From: Ischnura elegans
Taxonomy: Eukaryota > Arthropoda > Insecta > Odonata > Coenagrionidae
Direction: 5' to 3'
Length of the DNA stretch: 64,000 nucleotides
Assembly (NCBI RefSeq): GCF_921293095.1
Contig: NC_060251.1
Span: 41,521,644 to 41,585,643, forward strand
The position numbers and the translations under genes were made by a program. The notes beneath the pieces are model-generated. The model was not told where the DNA came from. It saw nothing but the letters and a program-made list of their open reading frames with translations, and made no database searches. How positions within the stretch are numbered: the stretch's first letter is position 1; each line of letters opens with the position of its first letter. Below are positions 1-11,918 of this stretch, in pieces.

Positions 1-399
1 TGTGACAGATTGGGTGATTTAACTGTGTTTTGATTTGAATTTTTTTCACTTATAGTGAGCACCAAATGTTGATTTTATATTATCAAAAAACCATTTTCTA
101 TTTAACTATTTAAACATGTCTTCCCCACCATGTTCTGAATCAATGTAGTATAAACATCAAATACAGGGATTAAATGTACATATGTATTTAAGTACATACA
201 TACATCAAATCCCTGGTCTACATCTACATAGTACCCCGCAAGCCACCTAAAAGGCATGTGGCTGGGGGGTGTTAAGAAACCAGCCATTTATGTACACATA
301 AAAATGAGGTACTCTAACTTGCATTATTAAAATTAGGACTAGCATTATTAAAGTCCTTTATGGTTCGGGGGCAAAACAAATTCCCATATCTAACAGTTT

Positions 400-880
400 G
401 GTAAAACATCTCTCTTAATTTATTACTTCTTTAGGACCTGGAAATATAGTGGGGCTTTAGTATTATCTTCTCAGTGTTGCTCTTAAAGATATCCATTCTC
501 AATTGTTCAAGCAATCTAAGCCTAGCGCACAGCCTCTGAGTCTCCAGCGGCTCCCAGCCTTATTTGTTTAACATCTGGTTAATGCTGTCTGTACGCCCGT
601 AGCAGTTTTTCTGGAACAGTCCAGCTTTCCTTTGTATTTTATTCAGTTCGTGGATTAAGTCTTTCAGAACCCGATCCCGTATGCTTGCTGCATATTTATG
701 GTGTGGTCAGACGAGACTTTTCTTTTACTTTCTTATCCAAAAATCTTACCACAATACGCTTGACAAATCCTAATTTCTTCAGGGCTATGCCGCAAATGTT
801 CTGTACACCTAAGGTAGCAACAGCAATATTCTTGGAATAAGTAGCATTTAAAATATGCCTATAATGATGCAAAAACATGG
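400..880 (-). mobile_element. CR1/jockey-like LINE, 3' end of ORF2, decayed
   Basis: Read on the minus strand, several frames give the familiar C-terminal end of a CR1-type LINE reverse transcriptase protein: a GFVKRIVVRFLDKKVKE stretch near 730-790, then NKIQRKAGLFQKNCYGRTDS (about 600-650) and GWEPLETQRLCARLR (about 510-550). Frameshifts and stops separate the blocks, so the copy is dead. It lies in gene B, downstream of the last exon visible here. Confidence 0.6.
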
Positions 881-1017
881 GAAAATATTAGCACCTTATT
901 AAAGTTTTCATTATGCAATCCAGATTTTCTTATTCTAGTGAACCCTGAAGTTTGCCTGATTTTTGATCCAAATTAAAGAGTAGATGCACTCATATTTAAC
1001 GCATATATATTTCTTAC

Positions 1018-1167
1018 CCTATCGGCTATTTCTGTTTTGTTGATTTTTCTTTGAGATTCCCCAGGTTCTGCATCGGTTTTATCCTTTGGTTTCTGACTCA
1101 ACCATTTGGCAAAATCAATGCCTGATGACTGAAGCTCTTCATAGTTTCCAACTGCATTGATCTTCCC
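1018..1167 (-). CDS. Gene B exon: after NBD1, start of linker
   Basis: 50 codons, phase 0 at both ends, from an acceptor ending TTACAG to the donor GTAAGA. It encodes [20 protein letters not shown], the usual end of NBD1 in ABCC4-type proteins, and then a charged Lys/Glu-rich linker. This is the most 3' exon of gene B visible. Confidence 0.85.
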
Positions 1168-4100
1168 CTGTAACCATTGAATTTATCTTTTAAAGTTTGT
1201 AAAATATTTAATGGGATATAATTCAAGTCTAGGGAATACATATCACCAAGGGAAATGAAAGTGGCCTTTGTCATGATTTTTTTAAAGCATGTAATGACCT
1301 ATATTAGCAATTAACTTTGATAGATGATGATATTTATATTACTGCAAGTCCCCAAAGCACAACTGCATGCAGTGGCTTGAAATTGTTGCAAAACAAAATT
1401 GAGGGCTGTATAAAGATATTGCTCTGTTATTACTTCATACTATCTCCACACTTGTGGAAACTTTGAGTATTTGGCATTAGCTGCTAGTACCAGGGACGCC
1501 GACTTACAAAAAATATTTGGGGGGCCCATATCGGGGATCTTGCCCCAGGAAATTTTATAAGTGGTGAGTTTTAAGTTTTTTAAGCATTTTAGAAGAGTCA
1601 TATGATCAACATTAGAACCCAGATAACTCGAATCTTGATATCTAGACACTCGGGGGAAAATCGACAAGCCTGACATCACACCCATAAGGAATTTTTGAGG
1701 GGGTTCGGGCCCCCTCAGGCCCCATGGAGTTGGCGCCACTGGCTAGTACCTCGGACAGATTTAAGAAAAAACTGCTATAGGGTCACAAGAAAACAGAATA
1801 AAATATATACCTTCAATACCTGTAGAATATCAGCTGATAAATTGATGAGATTTGGTCGATAATTCTATTATTTTTTGCCATACCAAGGTTTCAAAAATGT
1901 AACTTTTCCAAACATTGTTTTGAGAAAAAAAAGTTGAGTCTTTTACCCAGGGGTTGATTCAGCATCAAATTAGGGGGGGTAATGACCTGGGTGTGGAGAG
2001 TATAGAATACTCCCCAAGGGAGAGAGGTGTTCTCCCCTGAAAATTTTTTAAAATTTCCATTTTTTACTCATCTTGGAGCCTAAAATTTAATTTTTATTCT
2101 TACCAGTGGATCACATTCAATAATATTAGAAATGAAAGAAAAAGCTATTAAACTAATACATACATGCATGGGAACTAAAAATTTGTGATAAAATTTATGA
2201 CAGAGGTGAACCCGCCTATATCCGCCCCTGTTTTGACCATGTATGTAATTCAATACATACTTCATCATTATAATGAAAAAAATGACAGGTTCAGAAAACA
2301 TAAAAAGGAATTTCATCGATTATCTTTCATTCCAGAATTAGTACCTTTGAGAAAATATATGCTAACCTTGTTCAATATTATTATTTGGTCAACGTGCATC
2401 AAGTATTGAAGTTGATGAGTGATCAGAATGCGAGTCTTGGATGATAGATAGTTCACAATGCAATCTTCAAAAAGCTGCTTTCCAACTACAGAGTCAACTG
2501 CTGATAGGGGGTCGTCGAGAAGGTACACATCTGCATTGTGATAAATGGCCCTGTTTGAAAAAAAAAATTAAATTAAAATTGAGACCTTAACACTGGGGAT
2601 GGATCAGATCAGTTATTTGGGCCTCGTTCCACCATTTCTTGAGCCTAGAGCGGAAATTGGAACCCAATGTTGAAAAGACTTGACAATGAAATGATTGAAT
2701 CATATAGGAAATAGTCTTAAATGAGTCATGTATTTTTATAGCAAACATCATATGACAGACATCAACATAAACTATTTTAAAGCATAAGGTAGGTATTTAT
2801 GGTAGTACGTTTTCAGTTGTTGCTCATTGCTTATTTTTTTAGGGTTCCCATATTTTCACAAATAAAAATGTTTTAGGCTTCATATTCTTGGCACTTTCTC
2901 TTGATTGTTAGACATGGCGTAATGGAACACTTTTTCCTCAATAGTGGATTGTTGTCTGATCTTATGATCAAATTTAAAAACTGCAAGCAATAATTAGATG
3001 GAAAAAATTCGCTTTTGCAAAAATTAAGGAGCCCTACTTGTTATGAATGTATGCATGGTTATGTTTGATGAGATAAAACTATATTTTAAACATTAGCTTT
3101 TTGAACATGTTTAAACCAAAGGCAGTTTGCCTTCAATTGGTACATATTTTCAATCTCAACACCTCTAACCACGCACATTGTTCTGCTACATTTGAATACC
3201 TCGATACGCTATGTGTTAATGAGTGATTTGACTTCAATTTAAAAAATTGTGCACATGAAATCTTCAATTAAAAATGAACCATAAATAGTCAATGCAGCAT
3301 AGCGTAGTTTTTCCTAAGTCATGGGATGACATTGTAATAGCTCCCGTTCCAATTCATATCGCAAAAGAATCCCAGACTATATTTGATCTGTTTTTATGAG
3401 TAAAATGCAAGTGGACCAACCTGGCAAGATTCACTCGTGCCTTTTGTCCTCCGCTTAGTGTTATCCCTCTCTCTCCCACTAAAGTCGCATCTCCATAAGG
3501 AAATTGCTCAAAATCATGCGTCAGGGCACAAACGTCTATCACCTTTCTGTATGTACTACTCTCAAATTCATCAATGAAAGTAATGTTTTGGCGCACAGAT
3601 CCTCCAAATATCCATGGTTCCTGAAATAATTGGTATAAATGGCATCAGTCATTGATCGAAATACCTCAGTGACAGATTATTTTTTACTTCTGTGCATAGG
3701 TTACTGTACAAAATGGGTGAAATTCATAGTGGAAATTCTTGCTGTGGCTCATAACTTTAATACATACATATACGAAAATGAAGGACTTTTTTTTTACCTG
3801 TGACACATAAGTTACTTTTGGTGGGACTTCAATTGACCCGCTCTTCAGTGGAATTTCCCCTAATACTGCTTGTAGAATTGAGCTCTGGAAAGAAAAAAAT
3901 TTTCCTCGTCTGTTATCGCGGTATTATAGCTAAATTGTCTAGGTTCATATTAATGTGTATGTATTGTCATGAACAAATTCACAAATTTGTGCTCACATAT
4001 TTCTTCTCTTATCTCAACTTGATATTTTTACTTAATAAGAGTTCCAGAATTATTTATTAACTGAGGTATTCCTCTCTTACCTCTTTTTATCTTGAGAAAT

Positions 4101-7100
4101 ATAAGATCAGTATAAATTAATTAAAAACATTACCAGCCCTGATTCATACATGCCAGATTTACCTTTCCTGATCCAACTGGTCCTATGACAGCAACTAGTG
4201 ATCCTGGCTTTATATGGAGATTGATGTTGTGTAGAGTATTTTCATTCAGTGTTGGTGACCATTTAGCAGTAACATCATTGAACTTCACACCTTCTACTTT
4301 GTTCTTATTTCTATCTTTATTTGTTTGCTTCACATCGATTTCTTCATATAGAAGAAATTGCTGAAAATACATATTTTATGTCAGTTGAAAGACTAAGTAC
4401 TAGGTGCCCAAGCATTTTATCCATTTATCGATATTAATTATAAGACAGCCACATTTTATTAAAGGCAGATTGAAAAATTCTATGCTTATCTGCTGCCATT
4501 GCTTTGAACCATTTTTATTTATTTGTTGGATGAGAAATAAGATCTTCATTCCATCTATCTTTCGGAGTGTATCATAATTGCTATTTCTAAATCTAATTGA
4601 TTGTCTTTCCATGATGAGTGATTACCTGAATGCGCTTTATAGAAACTGAGGTTTTTGCTATCTGAGAAATAGCTTCTGGAAATCCAATTGTCATTTCACG
4701 TGAAAGAGCACTGTAGAATGATGTCAGGACAAACACCTGTGATCCAAAAATCACCAAAATTGATTACATATATAATTATTAGAGATGGGCACTTTGGATA
4801 ATTGAGTATGTACTCAAATACTATGAGTTATGATGTATTTGTGATCATCGATAATAGAGTAAGAAATGAGATTGATGCCTCTAATGTATTTTTTGAAATA
4901 TTGATAGTTTTTGCCATAACTTACTTTGTCCAAAACTGTCATGGGTTATTGATGATGCATGTTTTAATATTTTCATAAAAAATACTCAAATAATTCAATA
5001 AGTTTAAATATTCAAGCTCAACATGCTGTTCAATGTTGCCGAAAAGTAGTTGTATGTTGTAAAGTGAATTCTTTTTGTTCATTTCAATCGAACAGAATAT
5101 TTATAATATTGAAAAATAGGAAATTATTTTATCAAGCATTTAGAGACGTAGAGTAAAAATATTATTTCATATATTTTCAAATCCTGACAAAAAGATAATC
5201 AACTCATCTCTAATAATTGGTCTTTAACATGATCTGTGCATTCATTTTTCGTTTGTTGTGATTGACTTATAAATTTTTAATTTTCAATTTACTTACCTGC
5301 TGAGCAGTGATAATGTTTCCACTAAGAGTGTATGAAAGCACAGTAAAAAACAGAGCCACGCGTGCAGTATATTGTGTGAATGACACGTACAAAGCTCTAA
5401 TGATTGAAAGATTAGTGGCCTGCTTTATTTCACTCCTGCAAGAAAATAAGTGAAGCGGTCAAAGTCAGTCAATTTGCGAAATTATGAAGTTAAGTGGTCT
5501 ACTTAACTTTTTTTAATACACACCTTCATAACCTTGGAAAACCTACCCTATATAGGTACTTAATTTCATTATAGAAGGAAAAACTGGGGACTAGGCAGTG
5601 GCATACCTTCATGGAGTTATCTACAAGTTTACCATAAGCATGAAAACTCGATTGATGAAAAATCATTTGTCTTGGAAAGGATTCGAACCTGGGTCCTCTG
5701 CATTTGCACCAGGTGCACTACCACTTAAGCTAGATGATGATAAAGATGTATTATTCCTCATGAATTGTTGTTGGTTTTAGAGGCAAAGGTGGTGAATGGT
5801 CCCAGATATATCATGTTACAGGACAATATTTTTGTACATATGTAGTACCTACCACTGTTCTGAGGCTAAATGTAGAACTTTGAATGCCGTGACATTCATT
5901 CATGCATGTTTGCCATGGATCAGACGAATTATTCAAGGAAATTAACTACAAATAGCTATCAGGGTACTTTTATGGAGTTTCCGACTATATAGTGCACAGT
6001 TTGTGTGAAAACCACTGTGAGAAAGGAGGTAATTTGCCTTGACCAGGATTTGAACGCAGATCCTAGCTCTCAAATCAGATAGCTTTATAAGTATTTTGCA
6101 CTTCACTGTACATTTTATTACAACCTATCCATCTCCAAATTTATGGGTGTTAAATTCCATGTAAATGTACATGTGCACTTTCATATCATTTCATAATATG
6201 AAATTATTAAATGTAATTTAGAAGGTTCTAGTGTTGGCATAGAAATCTATAATAATGAAAAATTTATTCATTTTTCTCCCTATTCACTGATTATCACTTT
6301 CACTAATAATTTGACGTGTTTATTTGGAAACAAATTTAGCTCCAGACATTTGGATTTATCCACAGACACTGTGTTTTCTAGCTAAATTTTGCCCGTAGAA
6401 GATTTTTTCTCAAGAAAACTGTCCAAATATTGTGTACCTTTGTAATCAAATTTAAAAGTTCTTATTGTAGTGCTTTTCAATGTATGTACTTGCAAAAAAA
6501 ATGGAATGTTACCTCATAAACACTTACCTTCTTGCCATGGAAATAAGTTTTGAGAAAGGTTTTTCCCACGTGTACATCTTGATGACTTGTATTCCTGTGA
6601 TTATTTCATTCATCAATTTCACTCTAGTATCAGTACGGTCAGCCATTTTCATCCTGAAAATTGATGTCAACTTCCCCATCCAGCCTGAAAGGTAACTATT
6701 CGGGTTTTTTTAGTATGGACAACAGTTGTTTGTAGTCTCCTCATTCATGTAAAAATTCCTGTTGGTATACATTTAGTTACTGGGAATCATATGGATCAGT
6801 TATTTGTGGAGTTGGTAGCAGTGATGTAACTAGGAATATGCTTTGGGAGAGGATGAGGGGGTTTTGGGGGGGATGGAGGGCTTTGGGGGGGTAGAAGGGG
6901 TTCCTGGGGGCAACCTTCCTCAGAAAATGGGGAATCAAGGAAAAATTTTGAAAAATAACTTGCCTGAAAATGCAATTTACATCATTTTGGCACTACAAGC
7001 AGGTGTAGTTATTATACATATATCAAATCCAGACTAGATTTTAAAATAATGTTTTGATTTCTCTGAGGCTTTTGAGGAGGATACATCCCCTCAACCCTCC

Positions 7101-10100
7101 ATAGTTACATCACTGGTTGGTAGGGAATAGTCTTTATCACCTTCGTACTATTTAGACTTGTAGCCATGGAATTATGTTTGCATCTTGTTTGTACTTCTCA
7201 ATTTTTATGAGTAGTCCATCCACTGAATCAGGTAGTGGTTACTTTTTATGACAATATATATATTAGTTCTCTACTTTCCAATAATATGTGTGCTAAAAAT
7301 ATATAGTTTTACATACTTTTTCTGCTTTCGTAGACTTTTACATGACAGGTTTTAATTTTGTATTAATTTTTTTGGACGTCCTTCCCTACGAAACTACATG
7401 GAAATGTGGATTGATGGGGAAAAAGAGGTAGATCAAGGAATTATGGATGGAGTATGCGGGAGAAGACACAGAGAACCTGATGATCATAAAATGCTTAGAA
7501 AGAAAACTAGAGAATGGACATATGTCTCGAGGGACACCAAAGTATGTACATACATATAATGGGCTTTACCCATGAATAAGTAAGTGTTAATGCTATTAAT
7601 CAGTGGTTGACTGACATATGTATTGAGCCCATCTGTCTCAATATAGGCATCAGGATCAGGGCCGGATTTACCATAAGGCAAAATAGGCACGGGCCTATAG
7701 GGGCATTGCAGCCCAAGGGGTGCCTTCAAGGGTGGCAGTTCATTCAGTTACAGCAGTAAGTAATGTTTTTATTTTTGAAGGTACTCTTCTTTTTTGTTGT
7801 ATGAATTAAGGCTAGAAGGCATAAGGCATAAAAGTTAAACTGTTTCATGTAGTTTTACTCCAAGCTGTTTTTCTTTAATTGAATTGTCTATGTCTTCCGT
7901 GCATAAAAATTCAAGCATAGACTTATGCTGTCAGCCATATATCTGTTTATTCTTTTTTTCCAAACCTTACCTCACGCGAGTGGCTATGCCTAATCATAAA
8001 AATCGGGGAGGAGGGGGGCTCAAGTGAGGAGGGGTTCTCAATGGAGAGGTGAAAATCATAACGTAATCGTAAATCTAAATCATAACTTTGGGTGAATCCG
8101 GCCCTGATCAGGATGAAGTACAATTTTTTTGGTCTTAATTTTACTTTGATTTCATTTGGATTGTATTCTACTCACCCTGGAAGGGAATGATTAGTATAAG
8201 AGCCAACAATCCTATCAGCGCCAGGGCACCCATATCATTCCAAATTAGATATGCCACTATTGCTGTCTGAAGGGGACCAATCCAAATGTCATGAGCAAAT
8301 CCCATCAGGTAATCAAAGTTGTTAACATCATTGGACATCATGTTCACTATCTGGCCCACTGTGGCTTCTCCTAATGAAGACTGGCTTAACCGTAGGGCCT
8401 AAGAACATGAAAGTAAAATTTTTTCAGTGTTAAATATTCTTACAATGTGTTTGCTTTTTTAATCAGATACTCAAGTGAATAGTGGTTTAATTCTTTATTA
8501 ACCATTTTCTATCATCAAAGTATTGATCCAGGTTTTTTATGTAGTTTAAATTCTTACATCACATATTGTAAAAAGTGCAACTCTTATTACGGCTGCAAAG
8601 TTCGTGAGCAGAGCAATGAAACAAACTGACTATGCTGTGAGATATATGTACATACAATAAAAATCCTATAGAAATATCTGGTGCCATAGAAACTTTCAAT
8701 GATAATACTATAATGATTAGTTGAGCGTAGTGCAACCAAGTGGATGGTCAAAATAGAAATTGAATATCCACTGAGTGAAAATGTTGACTCACGAAGAAAG
8801 ATTCATGGAGGATTCAGGTTCAAAACCTATGTGAGGTCACCAGACAATTCAACAAAATTACGTGCACTTAGAGGTAGCATAAAGTTGAAATCATAGAATT
8901 CAAACGTAATTTGTAAGCGAAAACTTTATTATTAGCATAAGAGAACAAACTTTTCTTTTCTATTCACAAAAAAAAACATTTATATTATTCAGTTGAATAT
9001 TTTGTAACATTCTCATTTACATCTTTTAATGAAGCCAAAATATTTATGCTTCATGTGTAAGTGAAAACTGTAAGTGAAGCCTATTTTCTTCTAAATGACA
9101 TCAACTTCAAATTAAAGCTCTTGCTTCCTTGATTTTTCAAGTCTCCTGTTATTGTATCATTATTAGAAGAGATAAATAATTATGTGTCCCCATACCTTGC
9201 GATACATAAGAGAGCAGCAGGCAATCCTGATTTTCATTCCAAGATGGAAAGTTGCCATCACAAATGGATGATTGATGAAACTGCTCAAGGCGAAGCACAC
9301 AATTACCCCCACTGAATTCAAGTAGGCTGTTTTTATGTCTTCATTTTCTTTGCTCTCAAAATATCCTATGAGTTGTCCCAAAAATATTGGTTGGCCAATT
9401 CTGCAATTTATTTAAATAGTGCATATGTGGTTCTAAGTATATCATGAAGTCCATTCAATCACAAGATGTAAAAAAATATTTTGAAATAAACATGGAATTG
9501 TTGATGTGGTGGATGTAAATATGAGGGCTGTTTCTTTTTGCAACCTCAAATGGGTCATGATTGCCGAAGAATCACCTGAATTTTCTTGGTTAGCCTGGTG
9601 ATTTTTAGTTCTTCCGTTGTGATTGTTACTTTGTTTCGTGTGTGTCATATTGATTCCGTTTCATCTCTGGCCACAGTTAATTTTTTTTATTTTCTCTTTT
9701 ATCAGCATAAAGGTCAAGGCATTTCAATGTTCAAGCCATCCATGCCACAATTTACTCCTGGCAGGAGAATCGTCTGAGAGGACCTTGTTAATGAGACTGC
9801 AGCTCACCTTAAATTGAGAACTTGTGCTCATGAATGGCTGAGTGTGTGGTACAGAGACCACCAGCTCGTAGTACCTGCATGTCACTTGTATGGCATTTTC
9901 GCTGGGTGATCTGAGGTTGAAAATAGACTGCCCTTGTCTCTAAAATCTTTGAACGCTGGAAAAAGGCTAAAGAGTTTCAGGAGGGGTGTTGATAGAGCAG
10001 AGATGTATCAAATAGATTTAAAAAATAATTGGTAAATGTCGTCAGGATTTATTTTCATTCTTGGATGGATATGTAATGTTTACCTTTAGGATAAAAAAAT

Positions 10101-11332
10101 GAAAATTGAAAGTTTATGAAGAAGGTTATGCTATTGAAAATAGGTTTGACCTTACAAAAGAATATTTTTAAAGTATCAAATGTGATAGAATACAAATTTT
10201 CTAGTGATATATCAGAACAAGAGTGGCTGAGATGGTCCTAGCTCATCGACTCTATTGGTTTTTAGGATTATGGGGGCACAATCGATTACTTGATTGGATT
10301 AACTCTTGAAAATTCTGTTTAACCAAATCTTCCTTGAGCTATAGTAGCTACGAATAGTAACAAATACAGCAATGGGAGTCACAGTAGTGAAGGATAGCAA
10401 AGAGGAAAAATTATTCATAGGACTAAGGTTAGAGATATAGCAACAATAAGCTGATCCCTATTGGAAATATTCAATTCCGTTCAATTGAAAAGTGACAAAT
10501 TTTAATTGAACATGAGGATATTCAATTGAGTTTCCACATATTCAATTAAAATTTGTCACTTTTCAATTGAATGGAATTGAATATTTTCAACAGGGATTAA
10601 ACTGATCTTAGGTCTGAGGGTTAAGATGCAGGGATAATCTATTTAACTACATCTCTATGACACATATTTCTCCAGTAATGGACAATTTATACATAATTTA
10701 CCTTGTTAGGGAGTCCAGTATTCCAAAAATTATTCCATACATCCAGAATTCCCATTGGAAAGTTTTTGACAATACTTTAAAAAAGCTGGGGATCTTGTTT
10801 CTTGCTGTTTTTTTACGAACTTCTTCATCCCAATTCCTGCATCAGATTTCATAAGAATTACTGAGTAGGTATAGTAAACATGAATTATACATTTTTGGCG
10901 TTAAAATATTTTAAAAGATTTATTGGTGCAGTGATTCTAAAGAATGCTTATGCTTAATATCTGGTTTAGCATTTCCTTAATATTAATCTGAAAGTAGATT
11001 ATCACTTCTATTACATTTATTAATATTATAAGCTACATATCTTTTCTTCTATGTATTTTCATAGTTCTATGACCATGTGTCAAAATAATGGTCATCATCT
11101 TGTTAGCATTCAACTGACGTTGTATAAACTGGCTGAAATAAGTACATATCTGAATAATTTGTCTTTCAATAACAGTAAAAGGAACATGTGGTTTAATTTA
11201 AGTAGCATATTATTCACTTACTTTTCCAGCTTATCTCCGAGTGACTGTGATTTGTGTTCATCCAATGGTTCATACATGTCTTCCATTTCAAAAACTTTCT
11301 TATAACCTTTCCAGAACACTCCTCCCATCCAA
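1018..11332 (-). CDS. ABCC (MRP4-like) transporter gene B, N-terminal half, partial, 12 exons
   Basis: This is a full-length-type ABC exporter of subfamily C. The 12 exons, listed separately, give about 633 codons: N-terminal [16 protein letters not shown] region, first membrane domain, NBD1 and the start of the linker. The order and residues match the MRP4 (ABCC4) type, which lacks the extra N-terminal membrane domain. NBD1 has Walker A GPVGSGKSS, Q-loop YVSQ, signature LSGGQKAR and Walker B VYLLDD followed by P. Asp in place of the catalytic Glu there is usual for ABCC NBD1 and marks the weak ATP site. Known family role: plasma-membrane export of organic anions, conjugates or nucleotides; the substrate here is unknown. 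All phases agree. The first coding exon, which must end with two bases of a split codon, was not found upstream of 11332. The gene runs off the left edge before the second membrane domain. Confidence 0.9.
1491..1741 (-). mobile_element. hAT-type MITE, family 1 (copy a), 251 bp
   Basis: The ends are CAGGGACGCCGACTTAC and, reverse-complemented, CAGTGGCGCCAACTCC. An exact 8-bp target duplication GCTAGTAC lies at 1483-1490 and 1742-1749. It is the same family as the copies at 16783, 55320 and 56981, here inverted. It sits in a gene B intron and has no coding capacity. Confidence 0.9.
1948..2230. mobile_element. Probable hAT-like MITE, 283 bp
   Basis: The left end is CAGGGGTTGATTCAGC and the reverse-complemented right end is CAGGGGCGGATATAGG. 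The flanks cttttacc and ttttgacc are only an approximate 8-bp duplication. It lies in a gene B intron. The boundaries are less sure than for the other copies. Confidence 0.45.
2367..2550 (-). CDS. Gene B exon: NBD1 Walker B and H-loop
   Basis: Acceptor TTTCAAACAG, donor GTTAGC. The first base completes an Arg codon begun in the exon at 3421. The exon contains [12 protein letters not shown] (Walker B and D-loop) and ITHQLQYL (H-loop His), and ends at IIILNK. The Asp-Asp-Pro after Walker B shows a degenerate catalytic position. Confidence 0.92.
2551..3420. other. Gene B intron without recognised content
   Basis: This is an AT-rich intron of 870 bp. I see no exon, RNA gene or terminal inverted repeat in it. 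Confidence 0.5.
3421..3620 (-). CDS. Gene B exon: NBD1 signature motif
   Basis: 200 bp from acceptor ATTATTTCAG to donor GTTGGT. It starts with [13 protein letters not shown] and ends with the ABC signature [12 protein letters not shown] plus two bases of the next Arg codon. [10 protein letters not shown] is intact. Confidence 0.93.
3798..3884 (-). CDS. Gene B exon: NBD1, end of Walker A to Q-loop
   Basis: 29 codons, phase 0 at both ends. It starts with the two Ser that follow the Walker A Lys ([11 protein letters not shown]) and ends in the Q-loop YVSQ. The donor is GTAAAA and the acceptor TCTTTCCAG. Confidence 0.92.
4163..4360 (-). CDS. Gene B exon: start of NBD1 with Walker A
   Basis: 66 codons, phase 0 at both ends. 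It runs from QFLLYEEID through the first NBD1 strand to the Walker A GPVGSGK, which is split from its Ser residues by the intron. Donor GTAAAT. Confidence 0.93.
4626..4736 (-). CDS. Gene B exon: end of first membrane domain
   Basis: 37 codons, phase 0. It starts [12 protein letters not shown] and ends SVSIKRIQ, the helix leading into NBD1. This matches the ABCC4 block that precedes the NBD1 linker. Confidence 0.9.
4780..5212. mobile_element. hAT-type non-autonomous element with TAGAGATG ends, 433 bp
   Basis: The left end is TAGAGATGGGCAC and the reverse-complemented right end TAGAGATGAGTTG. The flanks ATAATTAT and ATAATTGG match at 6 of 8 bases. The ends resemble those of the larger element at 52535. 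It lies in a gene B intron. Confidence 0.6.
5297..5435 (-). CDS. Gene B exon: transmembrane helices of first membrane domain
   Basis: The first base completes an Arg codon from the exon at 6528, followed by 46 codons. Contains [17 protein letters not shown] and the hydrophobic [14 protein letters not shown]. Donor GTAAGT, acceptor TTCTTGCAG. Confidence 0.9.
5595..5745 (-). mobile_element. tRNA-derived SINE fragment
   Basis: On the minus strand an A-box-like TAGCTTAAGTGG (5721-5732) is followed 31 bp later by a perfect B-box GGTTCGAATCC (5679-5689). No tRNA cloverleaf can be drawn, so I call it a SINE. A related but decayed copy lies at about 5955-6085. Gene B intron. Confidence 0.55.
5955..6085 (-). 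mobile_element. Second, decayed SINE copy
   Basis: It shares the 3' body of the copy at 5595 (ATGGAGTT..., GAAAAC...). A B-box-like GTTCAAATCC lies at 6046-6055 on the minus strand. The A-box is not recognisable. Confidence 0.4.
6528..6684 (-). CDS. Gene B exon: intracellular loop of first membrane domain
   Basis: It encodes [20 protein letters not shown] and then [20 protein letters not shown], a strongly conserved ABCC block (coupling region). The exon starts with two bases completing Gly and ends with two bases of Arg. Donor GTAAGTG. Confidence 0.95.
6819..7115 (+). mobile_element. hAT-type MITE, family 2 (copy a), 297 bp
   Basis: The termini are CAGTGATGTAACTA and, on the other end, TAGTTACATCACTG. 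An exact 8-bp duplication GTTGGTAG lies at 6811-6818 and 7116-7123. It is related to the element at 11635. Its G-rich left part produces a spurious reading frame. Gene B intron. Confidence 0.92.
7657..8106 (+). mobile_element. hAT-type MITE with CAGGGCCGG ends, 450 bp
   Basis: The left end is CAGGGCCGGATTTACC and the reverse-complemented right end CAGGGCCGGATTCACC. An exact 8-bp duplication ATCAGGAT lies at 7649-7656 and 8107-8114. Gene B intron. Confidence 0.92.
8176..8398 (-). CDS. Gene B exon: first membrane domain
   Basis: Encodes [20 protein letters not shown], then MSNDVNNFD and a hydrophobic helix [29 protein letters not shown] is the conserved ABCC motif after the second intracellular helix. 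Acceptor TGTTCTTAG, donor GTGAGT. Confidence 0.95.
8399..9195. other. Gene B intron without recognised content
   Basis: This is an AT-rich intron of about 800 bp. I see no exon or clear repeat end. Confidence 0.45.
9196..9400 (-). CDS. Gene B exon: start of first membrane domain
   Basis: Contains [15 protein letters not shown], hydrophobic [13 protein letters not shown], and [15 protein letters not shown] at the end. It matches the first helices and the RIA..MIYRK motif of ABCC4-type proteins. The first base completes an Arg codon. Confidence 0.94.
9401..10701. other. Gene B intron; one palindromic element, otherwise unassigned
   Basis: An intron of 1.3 kb. Apart from the palindrome at 10456-10595 I see only short open frames of no recognisable family around 9590-9820. 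Confidence 0.4.
10456..10595. repeat. 140-bp fold-back MITE
   Basis: The outer arms CCCTATTGGAAATATTCAAT and CCCTGTTGAAAATATTCAAT (reverse-complemented right end) pair along about 55 bases each, with a short middle. Target duplication is unclear; only AT could be shared. Confidence 0.65.
10702..10836 (-). CDS. Gene B exon: N-terminal cytoplasmic region
   Basis: Encodes [20 protein letters not shown] then a hydrophobic [15 protein letters not shown]. It aligns with the 'W.KE..' to first helix region of ABCC4. First base completes a Lys codon, last two bases begin Arg. Confidence 0.92.
11222..11332 (-). CDS. Gene B exon: most N-terminal exon found
   Basis: Encodes [20 protein letters not shown] and then [16 protein letters not shown]. 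This corresponds to the 'FFW..PLF..G.K..LE..D' region of ABCC proteins. It begins after TTTTTAG with one base completing a codon, so at least one more 5' exon with the start Met exists and was not found. Confidence 0.92.
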
Positions 11333-11502
11333 CTAAAAAGAAATAGATAATTTTTCAATTTTATTTTAGTATGATATGTTTCACTTGAGTGTATTGATAT
11401 GAAAGTAAAATAAGTGTGTGCTCATGATGAGTTATTTTGGTATTTTTTCAATTAAGTTACATTACATGTGATTTGATGTTTGGATCTTTCCAGGCGAACA
11501 AT

Positions 11503-11614
11503 AGCAGTAAAGATTTCTTGGGCTCTGCACCGGATCAGGTCCTTCATATTTCCTTCTGTAGAAGGAGACATAAAGGACCTGACCACGTGCTGCCCCCGAG
11601 AAATCTTTACTGCT
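11503..11614. repeat. 112-bp imperfect fold-back repeat
   Basis: AGCAGTAAAGATTTCT at the left pairs with AGAAATCTTTACTGCT at the right, and GATCAGGTCCTT pairs with the inner right arm. It is not protein-coding. Confidence 0.6.
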
Positions 11615-11634
11615 TACATTATATGTGCTGGAAT

Positions 11635-11918
11635 CAGTTGAGTAAATAGTAATATGCTCTGGGGGGTATGGGATGGCCTGGGGTGGCCACCCTCCCTCTT
11701 ATTAAAAATTTTGTCCGGGAAAAATTTTGAAAATGACATGCCTGGAAATACATTTTACATAATTTTGGAAATAAAATTTTACTTCAAGCAGATGGAGTTA
11801 GTATATGTCAAAAGTAGACAATATTTTTGAATATTTCTTTTCAATATGTCTTGAATTTCTCTGAGGCTTTGGAGGGGGGGGATCTATCCCCTCATCCCTC
11901 CCCATAGTTATGCCACTG
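11635..11918 (+). mobile_element. hAT-type MITE, family 2 (copy b), 284 bp
   Basis: The right end CATAGTTATGCCACTG and much of the interior match the element at 6819. An exact 8-bp duplication GCTGGAAT lies at 11627-11634 and 11919-11926. The left end is diverged (CAGTTGAGTAAATAG). Confidence 0.85.

Noticed and set aside
5679-5732. Possible tRNA gene (A and B boxes)
   Set aside because: No acceptor or anticodon stem can be formed and a diverged sister copy lies nearby; called a SINE.
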